From NCBI GenBank assembly GCA_031277105.1, contig JAISLW010000268.1, forward strand, positions 34,698-98,697: 64,000 nucleotides of DNA. Reading direction: 5' to 3'. Positions 1 to 10,199 of the stretch are shown here, piece after piece (the stretch's first letter is position 1; each line of letters opens with the position of its first letter). The position numbers and the translations under genes were made by a program. Origin of the DNA: Planctomycetaceae bacterium. GTDB taxonomy: Bacteria > Planctomycetota > Planctomycetia > Pirellulales > Thermoguttaceae. The notes under the pieces are model-generated. The model had not been told where the DNA came from and did no database searches. It saw only the letters and a program-made list of their open reading frames with translations.

Positions 1-23
1 GAGAAACGGGACATCATATATTA

Positions 24-992
24 TCATTCCTCTACAGTACACATCGCATAATCAGCAGTAAATTGTTTTGTTGTAGTTGTTTGTTTTACTTGATTTAGAT
101 ATATTAGTTCTTGCTCAGCTGCTTTAAGAATAGGAATAACTTTTTTAGGCGACAATATTACCGGTTCAAATAAGGAATATGTACTATTTAATCTGCTTAT
201 AGGCGACCACTTAAAAGAATATTCCACTTCTAAATTATTAAATTCTGAATCTGTATCTGATTTGGCTATTTCCATTATAGATTCCATTATAGAAATCAAT
301 GATCTGCACAAATCGGCATTAAATCCATTTCGATAATTTTTAACAATTATCGACCGTTCGCCATGTAACGTAGCATCAACGACGTCTTTTATACCAATAG
401 CAATACGTTCTGTTACTCTTCTTACCTGATTAGGTATATCTACTGATATACCAAAACTCCCTCTAAACGTATGCCCAAAAAGACAATTTTCAGCAATTTT
501 TTTACTGTACTTTACTGCATGATCCGATGGCATAAGAACATAATTTGTATTATTTGGTTCAACTTGATCTTTTACCATAAAATCCATTTGAACCGTTTTT
601 TGTATCATATCATACGTACTATTTAAAAAAGAGGTCATAAAATTCAAAGGAATACCATACATTCGACTTTTTTTATTAGTCGTAATAAATCGTTGTTGTA
701 AAATATCATAATCGTACAAAAACACTTCATTAAGAATATCAGTCTCGTCTACGCTTCTGACATTCGCTATACGTTGAATCGCACGTAACACAGCAAAATT
801 TGAATCAGAAAAAGAATCATCGACAGGCACATCAATAAGTAAACCTTTCTTATTGTATTGTAATGTCCCATAAGTAACAATATTCGGATTATCCTGTTCT
901 ATCTTTTTCCAGCCTGTGTTGGAAAGATATTTAGTAAACAGAGAAACGTCAGGCAATGATTCTGGCAAAATTTTAGTATTAAATTCAAACAT
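24..992 (-). CDS. hypothetical protein, 322 aa
   Basis: long ORF; no family recognised. Confidence 0.7.
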   Translation of the reverse strand: MFEFNTKILPESLPDVSLFTKYLSNTGWKKIEQDNPNIVTYGTLQYNKKGLLIDVPVDDSFSDSNFAVLRAIQRIANVRSVDETDILNEVFLYDYDILQQRFITTNKKSRMYGIPLNFMTSFLNSTYDMIQKTVQMDFMVKDQVEPNNTNYVLMPSDHAVKYSKKIAENCLFGHTFRGSFGISVDIPNQVRRVTERIAIGIKDVVDATLHGERSIIVKNYRNGFNADLCRSLISIMESIMEIAKSDTDSEFNNLEVEYSFKWSPISRLNSTYSLFEPVILSPKKVIPILKAAEQELIYLNQVKQTTTTKQFTADYAMCTVEE

Positions 993-1006
993 AAATTATC
1001 AACTCC

Positions 1007-1570
1007 CTATAAATTTTCCGTTTTTTCTCTTTCAACTTGTCTCAATTTTTCAATCTCTTCAATTATTACTTCAGGGGTAAGAATCTTTTCAAAATATACT
1101 GTAACATTTGACTTGTTACTCGTTTTTGGCGTTTTATATGAAAAATATTTCCAATAACAACATTTACGTAAAATTAAACTTCCAGTAGAAATTGTTACCC
1201 ATTCCGATTCATTACGAGGCAGTACAAGCAAAATTAACATAATTGGTTTATAACGCATACATAATTTATTATAGACATCAGCGTCAATAGTACAAGAAGC
1301 GCCTCCTTCACATTCTTTAGCATTTTTTGATGCTTTTAGTTGAAAGGGAATTTCTATGCCATCATCATAGAGTTTACCAGTATCATTATCCTTTGACACA
1401 CTGAAAAAACGTCCGTCTGTACCATAATCAAATTCAGATTCATTAATAGTAATATTAACGCTCGCTTTTGCAGCTAAAGCCGACATGTAGGAACGATGAA
1501 TCAATTCTTCACGATGTTGTAATAGCAACATGATAAGATTATTACAGTTTATATCAAAATACGAAATCAC
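1007..1570 (-). CDS. hypothetical protein, 187 aa
   Basis: long ORF, 14 nt from upstream end of the 24..992 gene. Confidence 0.65.
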   Translation of the reverse strand: MISYFDINCNNLIMLLLQHREELIHRSYMSALAAKASVNITINESEFDYGTDGRFFSVSKDNDTGKLYDDGIEIPFQLKASKNAKECEGGASCTIDADVYNKLCMRYKPIMLILLVLPRNESEWVTISTGSLILRKCCYWKYFSYKTPKTSNKSNVTVYFEKILTPEVIIEEIEKLRQVEREKTENL

Positions 1571-1692
1571 AAATTAAATATTAGTGAAAACAAAGAGCAT
1601 TTATTGACTATCGACTTAACAAAACAAAAACTTGAATAAAGATAGAAATATTTTGTACATGACCGTTTTACGTCTAAACGTCCCTAATACAT

Positions 1693-2751
1693 TTATGCAT
1701 AAAATTTAATTTTACTCCAACTGCCTGGTAACGAAACAGTAGACCAATTAACCGCATTAGACGAATATGCAATTTTATCAGTTGCAACCGCAACAAATGT
1801 ACCAGAACCATAAGCCACACTACGCCAATCGCCAGGCAAATCAATAATCACCCAATCCAGAGACGAATAGTCTGAAAAAGACGCGTATGCAATCACGTTA
1901 GACCCAACGCCAACAAATTTATTAGAATCACAAGTCACACCCTGAAGAGACGACATACCGCTTGGATACGACTTTATTACTCCATTGGACAAAAATGAAA
2001 AATCTGATGGACTAGAACTAAAATACACATAACCATGCGAACCGACAATTACACCCCGTCCCTCCTTGTATATTATATCCGTCCACTTATAACTACGAGC
2101 AGATGTACCCCCAATAGTACCAAATTGCCACCACGTGCCGTAAGATGACCAATTTGACGTGAAGCAAAAATTACACACATCATCCATTTTCGTACTAGAA
2201 TCCGCATCAGGTCTTTGACCAACTACAACACACACGGCATCCGTGATTGCCATTGCATTCCAATAACCAGCCACAGCCATTACAGCACCATCTATTTCAG
2301 GAATAATTGATTCGAGTATATACTCAGGTCTTGTCCAACTCCAGTCGAAAACGCCTAATGACATTATTCCACTCACAAGATAAACGCCTGCCGTTGCCCT
2401 ATATAAACTGCCTTTGCACTCGATATTAGTTAATTCTCTTGTCAACCCCTTCCAAGTTACTTTATCTTTTGCATATACAGAGGATGCCCCAGCGCCTGCA
2501 ATAACAACATTATCGTTATGGTTAAATGCCACACCGCGTAATTGACCGGACTTAATCGCTTCTGTAATAGTCCAATTCAATACATCTGAACCAATTGTAT
2601 ATGCCACATTTTTACCGCCTGTCATTATAAAACCGTCTGCAAAGAACGGTATCATATTTCCCCATACTTTTTTCCCGTTGTAGATAGCGTTGACGTGGTG
2701 TCCGTTCCAGATTGGTTTTGCAATGTGTATTCCGTTGTAAATAGCGCCCAT
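1693..2751 (-). CDS. tail fibre / virion protein with beta-propeller-like repeats
   Basis: repeated W..VAYGSGTFVAVATDKIAYSS-type motifs typical of phage fibre proteins; next to other fibre genes. Confidence 0.6.
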   Translation of the reverse strand: MGAIYNGIHIAKPIWNGHHVNAIYNGKKVWGNMIPFFADGFIMTGGKNVAYTIGSDVLNWTITEAIKSGQLRGVAFNHNDNVVIAGAGASSVYAKDKVTWKGLTRELTNIECKGSLYRATAGVYLVSGIMSLGVFDWSWTRPEYILESIIPEIDGAVMAVAGYWNAMAITDAVCVVVGQRPDADSSTKMDDVCNFCFTSNWSSYGTWWQFGTIGGTSARSYKWTDIIYKEGRGVIVGSHGYVYFSSSPSDFSFLSNGVIKSYPSGMSSLQGVTCDSNKFVGVGSNVIAYASFSDYSSLDWVIIDLPGDWRSVAYGSGTFVAVATDKIAYSSNAVNWSTVSLPGSWSKIKFYA

Positions 2752-2834
2752 GATCTTTAAAAGTTAGGTGGTTAATTGTTTGGACTATGATTTTTTTGGT
2801 TTTTATGAGGTTTTTGAGAGACAATAATTGTTTT

Positions 2835-3524
2835 TTAATCCTCCAAGTAATAGCAAAGAATATTGTTGTTTCCTGCCGCTGTTGTTGCTGCGGATTCGGA
2901 CGCGAACATTGTTTCGTGCGTTTTCATGCCTCTGTGTACATGGTCTTCTTTTGCGTACTTTACACTTGTACCAACAGCAGCAGTCCCCAACGGTTGCGGC
3001 GCTGCCGTCGCTGGTTGAATTGCAGCCGGTATTGTCGGTTTATTTAATATTTGCGCAACGCCACTCGTTGCAGCCCAATCCGCATTCACTTGAGCAGATG
3101 CAACATCAGGCTTGTCAGTCAAATCGTTGTAACTGATTTTTTTAGAATTTACGCCGTTATGATCGTGTCCACTTGTTGCGTTAAATCTATCAGTCAAATC
3201 TGGAGGAATCGTCGGCGTGTTGAGAATGTTTTCATATTCAATTTTTTTAGAATTTTCACCATCGTGATCGTGTCCACTTGTTGCGTTAAATTGACCAGTT
3301 AAATCCGGAGGAATCGTCGGCGTGTTGAGAATGTTTTCATATTCAATTTTTTTAGAATTTTCACCATCGTGATCATGCCCAACATCGGGATCGGTTGTTT
3401 GACCTACAGTTGTATCAATTGCGTCTAACCTCGCAATAAGATCGTCAAACTCGTCTCTTATCACTTCCAACGCTTGCCGTAAATTTGACTCCGTTACCTT
3501 CTTGACCACTTTGCTATCCCACAA
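2835..3524 (-). CDS. tail fibre protein with GHDHDGxNSKKI repeats
   Basis: three copies of G-HDH-(D/N)G-x-NSKKI..(L)..P..LT; HDH repeats are typical of phage fibres. Confidence 0.75.
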   Translation of the reverse strand: MWDSKVVKKVTESNLRQALEVIRDEFDDLIARLDAIDTTVGQTTDPDVGHDHDGENSKKIEYENILNTPTIPPDLTGQFNATSGHDHDGENSKKIEYENILNTPTIPPDLTDRFNATSGHDHNGVNSKKISYNDLTDKPDVASAQVNADWAATSGVAQILNKPTIPAAIQPATAAPQPLGTAAVGTSVKYAKEDHVHRGMKTHETMFASESAATTAAGNNNILCYYLED

Positions 3525-3771
3525 TTAAAAAAATTTTAAACTGTCCTTACTTGAAATTGAATTTACATTCTCACGCCGTAACCGTTCACTGAAAATTTGT
3601 TTAGTAATTACGTTTTGGCTGTTTTTTGAGGGACAAGTGGGACAGGAGGAACAAATGGGACAATTTTTGTTGCAAAAAACCTTTCTCATAATTCCGAATT
3701 CCGAATTTCCTCCCCTACACTCTATTCTCTAAAACTTGTCGCTTAAATTTCCGTGAACGTTTACACAATAT

Positions 3772-4512
3772 TTATCGCAAAATATTCAACGTAAAATTAG
3801 CCGCAACATATTTACCTTGACTGTCAACAGCAAAAATCGCCGCGTAATAATCGCCACTCGATAGCGAACCCGATGTAACGCCCGTTTCACCCGCCGCAAC
3901 TACTACATCACGAACATACACAAAATTAACATCATATATTCTAGCCGTAACTACAGGCAAAACATCAACGTTGACCATGTTAAAATGAGCAGCATTGTCA
4001 GAATAAAATTTGTACAACGCAAACGTTACGCCTTGAACATTGGGATACTCGCCGTCCTCCGGTATAAGCGTCGTCGCAACACCGTCAACATACGCCGCCG
4101 TCCCCACGCCTACGTTGATCAACAACATTTGCAATACCTCTTCTTCCGACAAGCCTTCGCCAAATTTCTCCTTAACAGAATTAGCCAATTCAGACAAATC
4201 AATCGGATTAGTTGTAAAATTACGCGGCAAACCCTCTATCTTCGTCGTGTAACTCCACGCAAAAACACCTTCCGATACTTCCGCATAATCATACCTTGAA
4301 ATATCGCCCTCATGCGGCGCCGCATCCGATTGGACATACGCATAATCGCCTACACGCGGATTAGATATTGCCGATAACGCCGTTACATTCGCCACACTGT
4401 TGCGAAACCTACTGCCTGCCGCCAAAACCGCAACCTTGCCGTCAACATAACTCTTCACTCCCGACAACGATTGCTCCAAATTTTCCGGATAAACTACTTT
4501 TTGAACCGCCAT
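3772..4512 (-). CDS. putative virion protein (paralogous module family)
   Basis: N-terminal KxYVD and RNFTTNPIxxxEL motif shared with the 4623..5357 product. Confidence 0.6.
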   Translation of the reverse strand: MAVQKVVYPENLEQSLSGVKSYVDGKVAVLAAGSRFRNSVANVTALSAISNPRVGDYAYVQSDAAPHEGDISRYDYAEVSEGVFAWSYTTKIEGLPRNFTTNPIDLSELANSVKEKFGEGLSEEEVLQMLLINVGVGTAAYVDGVATTLIPEDGEYPNVQGVTFALYKFYSDNAAHFNMVNVDVLPVVTARIYDVNFVYVRDVVVAAGETGVTSGSLSSGDYYAAIFAVDSQGKYVAANFTLNILR

Positions 4513-4622
4513 AATATTTTAGGGGTTAGGGTTTAGGGGGTAGGGAATAGTTTTTTACATTCCCTACACCCCGACCACTAACGTCAATGAATTATTGTCA
4601 AAAATTAAATTTTGATTATGAA

Positions 4623-5357
4623 TTAAATTCCGCTTACAAACTTGAACGTTGCCGCCGAAATCTCGCCCGTCGCAGTCAACACCGATGATACTTTAACATA
4701 ATAAATCCCGTCATACGCAGTCGTATCAAGATAAGTAGTCGTATCTGTTCCCGCAAACGAAATCGACGTTACTTCCGCAAACGCCGCATCATAAACCGTA
4801 ACCGTATAAGTATGAACCGCCGCCTTGTCCGATAACGACCAACGAATATCGCCAGGCGTAGATTCAACCTTGAAAAATTGCGTAGTCGTATAAATCTCCG
4901 ACGTAAACAAACTGCTACTAAACGTACCCAAATCGACAGCGCCCTCAAACGGATTAAGAAAACCAGTATCAATCAATAATTCCATAACCTCATTAGAATT
5001 TAACGCCGCCGTCGCCAACGAATCTAACAACGTTTGCAACGCCGTATCCAATTCATCTATCGTAATCGGATTAGTTGTAAAATCACGATTGTCAATTTCT
5101 ATCGCCGTAATATATTCCCAACCTTCGCCGTCATACTTGTAAATCGATGATTGACCGTCGTTGCTCTCATCATTCAATACTATCGCCAAATCACGAACCA
5201 ACGGATCAACAATCGAACTTAAACCCGCAACAGATTCAACAAAATCCCGCACTCGAAAACTATTCGCTGCATTCGGCGTTGACCGCTCATCAATATAAAT
5301 TTTAATCGACGTTAAAAACGCTTCCTGATTAGCAGCGTCTATAAATTTTTTCGCCAT
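4623..5357 (-). CDS. putative virion protein (paralogue of 3772..4512)
   Basis: shared DFTTNPITIDELD segment, LLIDTGFL motif and C-terminal beta-rich domain. Confidence 0.6.
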   Translation of the reverse strand: MAKKFIDAANQEAFLTSIKIYIDERSTPNAANSFRVRDFVESVAGLSSIVDPLVRDLAIVLNDESNDGQSSIYKYDGEGWEYITAIEIDNRDFTTNPITIDELDTALQTLLDSLATAALNSNEVMELLIDTGFLNPFEGAVDLGTFSSSLFTSEIYTTTQFFKVESTPGDIRWSLSDKAAVHTYTVTVYDAAFAEVTSISFAGTDTTTYLDTTAYDGIYYVKVSSVLTATGEISAATFKFVSGI

Positions 5358-5418
5358 AAATTACTCCATGTTATAATTAAAGCGACATCCCGTTTAAGGA
5401 TGTCGCTCCCCCTGTTTT

Positions 5419-6075
5419 TTACTCACCGCCAAAAATACTTGCTATCAACGCGTCAACTTCCGCATTCGTCATCGCAACGACAGTATCACCGTCAATCACA
5501 CTGATACTTTCCACTTTCAAATCCGTGTAAGCGTGCGAAGCCATAACAGACGATTCAATTATGCCGCCTAACAATTCATAAACATGAATTAAATCAAGTA
5601 CGCCGTGATTTGTTATCGCTATATTTGTCGCTTTGGCAAAACCAGTCAATACAGGCGCGTCAAACGTTTCAGTCCAAGCGCCGTCAAAACCATACTTCGT
5701 AACATACGTAGCGCTAATCCAACCGTTAGTCGAATTGTATATGTCTTGAACGGAAACATATTCGCTGTCGTCGGCGCTCGATCTGAATAATCCCAAATGC
5801 GTAGTTTCGCCGCCGTCATTAGTCCAAAAACCAAAAAATAAATCAGGTTGACCATTGACCAACGCATAATCAGCAGCAACATCACCCGAAAACGGAGTCA
5901 ACACAGGCTCCGTTGAAGTTTCAAACGCCAACGTTACGCCGCGCGGAACTGCCAAACTCGGAGTCCACGTATAATTCGACGCTTCTATTTTATTCGCCTT
6001 GCGTGCGTCTATAATACCCCACGCATTACTTAAAGCCCGCTGCAAATTAGCAGGATTGACAATTGTTACAGCCAT
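5419..6075 (-). CDS. putative virion protein
   Basis: MAV.IVNPANLQRALS start similar to 3772..4512; colinear cassette. Confidence 0.55.
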   Translation of the reverse strand: MAVTIVNPANLQRALSNAWGIIDARKANKIEASNYTWTPSLAVPRGVTLAFETSTEPVLTPFSGDVAADYALVNGQPDLFFGFWTNDGGETTHLGLFRSSADDSEYVSVQDIYNSTNGWISATYVTKYGFDGAWTETFDAPVLTGFAKATNIAITNHGVLDLIHVYELLGGIIESSVMASHAYTDLKVESISVIDGDTVVAMTNAEVDALIASIFGGE

Positions 6076-6086
6076 AATAATTCCTT

Positions 6087-6338
6087 TTAAACTGAATTAA
6101 AAATTAAATTAGTTATTAAATCAACTTCATCATTCGTCAACGCAACAACATCGATTTCGCCGTTGCCGCCGCCGTCGCCTTGAGTTACCCAATATTCTGT
6201 ATCCGTTACAAGAATATTAGGCGGCACATCCCTAATCGCCTGATACAAATATTTGCCAGACGTTACTTTAGCGCCAGCGCCATACGGTATTGCCGGATTA
6301 TGTTCAATAAACAATGAAACTGTCATAAATAACAACAA
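6087..6338 (-). CDS. small putative virion/carbohydrate-binding-like protein
   Basis: AIPYGAGAKVTSGKYLYQAIRDVPPN...YWVTQG resembles short phage fibre/CBM-like modules. Confidence 0.45.
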   Translation of the reverse strand: MLLFMTVSLFIEHNPAIPYGAGAKVTSGKYLYQAIRDVPPNILVTDTEYWVTQGDGGGNGEIDVVALTNDEVDLITNLIFNSV

Positions 6339-6382
6339 AACAAAAAAACACTATAACAAATTACCACTTTCCTGTGTCAAAT

Positions 6383-7639
6383 TTACCAATACGCTTTTAT
6401 GCCTAATTGTTTGAATTGTTTTATTGCTAAACGCCACGTAAATAAACTGTCTAAACCGTTGTACAACAATAATTGCTCGATTGGGATTTCATGCAACTTG
6501 TTCAATTTGTCCACACTGGAAATATACGGTTTGACCGGATCGTCATAACCACTTACGCCAAAATTAACCAACGTCTGAAACTTCAAACCACATACCCCCC
6601 GCCTGCAATCCAATATATGCGAATTCAAAAACGTATCCGCGTACCAATTATTGACCGAAACGCCAAACCAAACATTACTCCATCTATCCTCAAACTTCAA
6701 ATTATGCGCTATCTTGGGAATCCCCGATTGCAAAAAAGTACGCCAAACCGGAATAATATCCGGCGTCATCGGAAACGCTACCGTCTCAAAAACCTTCTTA
6801 TAACCGCCTAAACAAACCGAAGCCGATAACACTCGCGAATTAGATACTTCAGGCTTCAAACAATTCGTCTCATAATCGAAAGCCGCATAACCCTTGTCAA
6901 AATTGCCGATATATTGCAATATTTCAGATATTTCATTTTTAGCGTATAACAATTTGACTTGATTTTGCGGCTCGATTTCACACGTTCCAAACGGGCGCTT
7001 GTCAATTACCCGCTTAATATTTTCGATATGTTTGTTAAACCACAAAGCGGCAACTACACCCGAACCCCGCATCGCCGATATATCGCCGCCGCCATATTCC
7101 ACTACCGAATCATAATCATACGTCGGACATATCCACGCATTCCAACGTTTCGACGGAATTTGACAACCGTAATAACGAACCGCATCGCCAACTTCCAAAC
7201 CACTAAAAGCGCCAGATAATACAGATTGAACCGCAACAATACCAAGCGGAATTATTACAACAGGATTTAACTCCTTGACCGTTTTGTGTAAATTGTACAA
7301 ACAAGACGTTGCCGCTACGTCAATATTAGACGCACCGTAACAAGCAACAGCGCCAGTCAACCAACAATCATTACGCAAATCAAAATCAATATTATTAAAC
7401 GCCTCCCGCAACAATACATCCGTATCGCCAAACCACGAACCCGACGCATTGTTCATAGACGTAGGCGATCCCATTACAATCAGAATTTTTGATTTACCGT
7501 TACCGCTCGGTTGTAACGGATTGATACATTTTTTTGACGATTGCGAATTATTTTGCGATTTACGCCCGCAAGTCCCGCAACGCGCCGCTACCGGTTGTTG
7601 CAATAACTTCGATTTAATTTCACGACTAAATAACGCCAT
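6383..7639 (-). CDS. uracil-DNA-glycosylase superfamily domain fused to PolA-type 3'-5' exonuclease
   Basis: CGTCGR..C cysteines then KILIVMGSP...GSWFGDTDVLLREAF (UDG-like); exo motifs FDYET, HNLKFED, YNGLD. Confidence 0.75.
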   Translation of the reverse strand: MALFSREIKSKLLQQPVAARCGTCGRKSQNNSQSSKKCINPLQPSGNGKSKILIVMGSPTSMNNASGSWFGDTDVLLREAFNNIDFDLRNDCWLTGAVACYGASNIDVAATSCLYNLHKTVKELNPVVIIPLGIVAVQSVLSGAFSGLEVGDAVRYYGCQIPSKRWNAWICPTYDYDSVVEYGGGDISAMRGSGVVAALWFNKHIENIKRVIDKRPFGTCEIEPQNQVKLLYAKNEISEILQYIGNFDKGYAAFDYETNCLKPEVSNSRVLSASVCLGGYKKVFETVAFPMTPDIIPVWRTFLQSGIPKIAHNLKFEDRWSNVWFGVSVNNWYADTFLNSHILDCRRGVCGLKFQTLVNFGVSGYDDPVKPYISSVDKLNKLHEIPIEQLLLYNGLDSLFTWRLAIKQFKQLGIKAYW

Positions 7640-7734
7640 AATAAATTTAGAAAATAATAAAGAAAAATTCGGAATGCAGAATTAGAGACGTTAGTCTTTG
7701 TAAATTGGTTTTGTCCAATTGTTTTTATATCCTG

Positions 7735-7753
7735 ATCTACGATAGTAGAAATT
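7735..7753 (-). repeat. Cas12a-like repeat hairpin
   Basis: AATTTCTACTATCGTAGAT preceded by AGAAGTATTACTT. Confidence 0.7.
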
Positions 7754-7826
7754 AAGTAATACTTCTAAAAAAAACAAATGACCCAAGAATACAAACATAA
7801 TTCCGCATCCCAAATTCCAAAAATTT

Positions 7827-8858
7827 TTACGCTTTTTTCACTTCCGTAATATACGTCATTACGCCGTCGTCGATCAAAATACAATCTTCACAAACTGTAC
7901 AAATATCGAACTTACCCAATAAATCTAATAACAATTTCGGATGTACTTTGAAAGTTACGCTGGCGCCGGAATATGCTACTGGATATTTTGATTTGAACCA
8001 ACCGTACAAGCCTTCGCCTTTCATTTCAATTTGACTGCGTTCAGGGTTAAACGTAACAGTTATTTCATCCGAACCTCGCATATTTTCTTTGCTAAAAACA
8101 AAAGCGGTTTCAATTGAATCCCGCAACCCGTCTGGAAAAGTAACATCAACGCCGCTGCGTTTCTTGTTAATTATCGGGTCAACAGGAACGTCATACGAAA
8201 CATTATGCCGCCTGCAATCTATATGCAAACCGTGAATATTTCTGAAATGTAACCAATTGCTTGTTACCGAATATTCAGTTACGCCCATTTTTAGTATTGA
8301 ACGTAAATGACCATGCCGTACCAGACACGAACCGTCTATACCAAAATCCCAACGCACTCTACACAATTGGTGCAGCGTCGCCGACTCAATATAATTGTCC
8401 GTAATATGAATTGACGATAATTGGAAGTCGTCGTTGCTTTGCGAAACGCAATCCTCGACTATTACGACGGCAGTTGCGAATTTATCCGGCAACGGTCGCC
8501 AAACGGCGCTCGCAGAACGTTCTAATATGTCTATCGGCAACATCAAATTCGGATCGCACTTTATACCCGCTTCAACTTTATCGCCCCTTATAATCAATTC
8601 CGATTCACGCTGTTCTAACGTAACCGTCGCATCTGTTAATTTTGATAAAACTTTGAAAAACGGCTCGGCGACAACAGCGCCCGTTATACCCAAATCCAAC
8701 GGCACAAAACAAGCGATATTTTCGTTAAACGTATAAGCCCATTTGCTAGCGCCGTCAAACGCTATACAATCCGATTGTTCTATTACTTCCTTGTCAGTCA
8801 GACCCGGCTTCAACAATTCCAAATCCGCCAACAATTGACTACGATCAACATTTTCCAT
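7827..8858 (-). CDS. DNA polymerase III sliding-clamp-like protein
   Basis: overall layout of DnaN-like phage clamps (FKVLSKL..ATVTLEQRESELIIRGDKVEAGI); next to polymerase-exo gene. Confidence 0.55.
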   Translation of the reverse strand: MENVDRSQLLADLELLKPGLTDKEVIEQSDCIAFDGASKWAYTFNENIACFVPLDLGITGAVVAEPFFKVLSKLTDATVTLEQRESELIIRGDKVEAGIKCDPNLMLPIDILERSASAVWRPLPDKFATAVVIVEDCVSQSNDDFQLSSIHITDNYIESATLHQLCRVRWDFGIDGSCLVRHGHLRSILKMGVTEYSVTSNWLHFRNIHGLHIDCRRHNVSYDVPVDPIINKKRSGVDVTFPDGLRDSIETAFVFSKENMRGSDEITVTFNPERSQIEMKGEGLYGWFKSKYPVAYSGASVTFKVHPKLLLDLLGKFDICTVCEDCILIDDGVMTYITEVKKA

Positions 8859-9570
8859 AAATAAACCTCAATAATTTTTCAGGCGAAACGCCATACTGAT
8901 TTGACCACTTCACTAAATATTTACGCATTTCCAATTGCGTTATTTCAAGACGTTTAACAGACAAACCAAAACCAGACTCAAAATGAAATTGTACAAACGA
9001 TTCACTAGCGCCTATTTGACCTAGTACGTACTTCGTCAATCCTGTATCCAATTCAACGCCGCAACCCAACAATTTCGATTGCACGTCGTTGACTACGTAC
9101 AAACTGCGACCTACCGCTAATTCCAATTCAGCAAAATCACAATCCCAAATAAAACGTTGCAAATAATTCATAACCGGTCGCAACCGCTCGCTAGAATACG
9201 GATTGACCGATAATTTATACTCATGCAAAATAACGCGAAACCATTCAATAAATTGCTGCGGCGAATTGTGTACGCGTTTGTTATTCAATTTGTACCAATC
9301 TATAACTTGCCGCACAACTGTTTCGCCGTACTTGTCCGATAACGCTTGCAATTGTTTACGCCAACGCTTAACTTGCTGCGAAGTACGCCACGTGCATTCC
9401 GTAACCGTTAATAATTCATTTAACATACGATTAACATTAGAACGCACGCCCGCAACAGGATTACCGCAAGAAATACCGCCAGCCAATCTATTACCACGCG
9501 AAACCAAAACCATAAACAATTCAGCAAAAAAGATAATTGAAAACAAAAAGGAAAAACTTAAACAAGTCAA
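8845..9570 (-). CDS. hypothetical protein
   Basis: long ORF overlapping clamp start; true start may be the internal Met (MVLVSRGN). Confidence 0.6.
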   Translation of the reverse strand: MTCLSFSFLFSIIFFAELFMVLVSRGNRLAGGISCGNPVAGVRSNVNRMLNELLTVTECTWRTSQQVKRWRKQLQALSDKYGETVVRQVIDWYKLNNKRVHNSPQQFIEWFRVILHEYKLSVNPYSSERLRPVMNYLQRFIWDCDFAELELAVGRSLYVVNDVQSKLLGCGVELDTGLTKYVLGQIGASESFVQFHFESGFGLSVKRLEITQLEMRKYLVKWSNQYGVSPEKLLRFIYGKC

Positions 9571-9619
9571 ATACGACCAATTAAATATATCCCCAACGTA
9601 TAAACAACCGCTAATATAT

Positions 9620-9643
9620 TATGCCAATTGAAACAGAATAATT
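9620..9643 (-). promoter_or_regulatory. class 1 promoter motif
   Basis: AATTAT-N12-GGCATA. Confidence 0.5.
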
Positions 9644-9706
9644 ATTAAAATTAAATTTGACCGCGCAAGAAAAAACGGCACACTCAATTTTACTCGAATG
9701 TACCGC

Positions 9707-9725
9707 ATCTACGATAGTAAAAATT
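9707..9725 (-). repeat. Cas12a-like repeat hairpin
   Basis: AATTTTTACTATCGTAGAT. Confidence 0.5.
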
Positions 9726-9740
9726 TTAACGTTCAAGAAA

Positions 9741-10043
9741 TTATCGCCGTCTGTTTTTCACGGGAATTTTCTTTTCCTCTTCCTCATCGTTTTCGACTTT
9801 GTCTTTATCTTTGGAATTTTTGACTTTGTCGTCTTCTTCGTCTTCATCTTCGTTTTCAACGTCCTCGTCTTCATCTTCGTTTTTTACGTCTTCGTCTTCG
9901 TCGTCATTTTCAACATCTTTGTCTTTATCTTTGGAATTTTTGACTTTTTTGTTGAAAACGGACATTGAGCTGAATCCGAGCGAAGTATTAGCATCGCCTT
10001 GCAACGCCTCAAAAGCGCTAATATCGGCTAATTCTATAGACAT
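9741..10043 (-). CDS. tag-family protein with Asp/Glu/Lys-rich low-complexity body
   Basis: N-terminus LADISAFEALQ...FSSMSVFN matches the tag family; acidic DEDED repeats. Confidence 0.7.
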   Translation of the reverse strand: MSIELADISAFEALQGDANTSLGFSSMSVFNKKVKNSKDKDKDVENDDEDEDVKNEDEDEDVENEDEDEEDDKVKNSKDKDKVENDEEEEKKIPVKNRRR

Positions 10044-10199
10044 ATCTTACTTCTCCATTACTTTGTTAAATTAACAACCACGCCATAAATGGCACTGCTA
10101 TCAATATAACCCAAAACAAAAATCATGTGTCAACAAAAAAACAAAACAATAAACATTTAAAATAAGATTACACAAAGTCTGACTACGCCAAACAATAAT

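Noticed and set aside
2612-3302. Plus-strand and overlapping ORFs antisense to the fibre genes (2787, 2828, 3051, 2612)
   Set aside because: Fully overlap well-supported minus-strand genes and translate repeat DNA.
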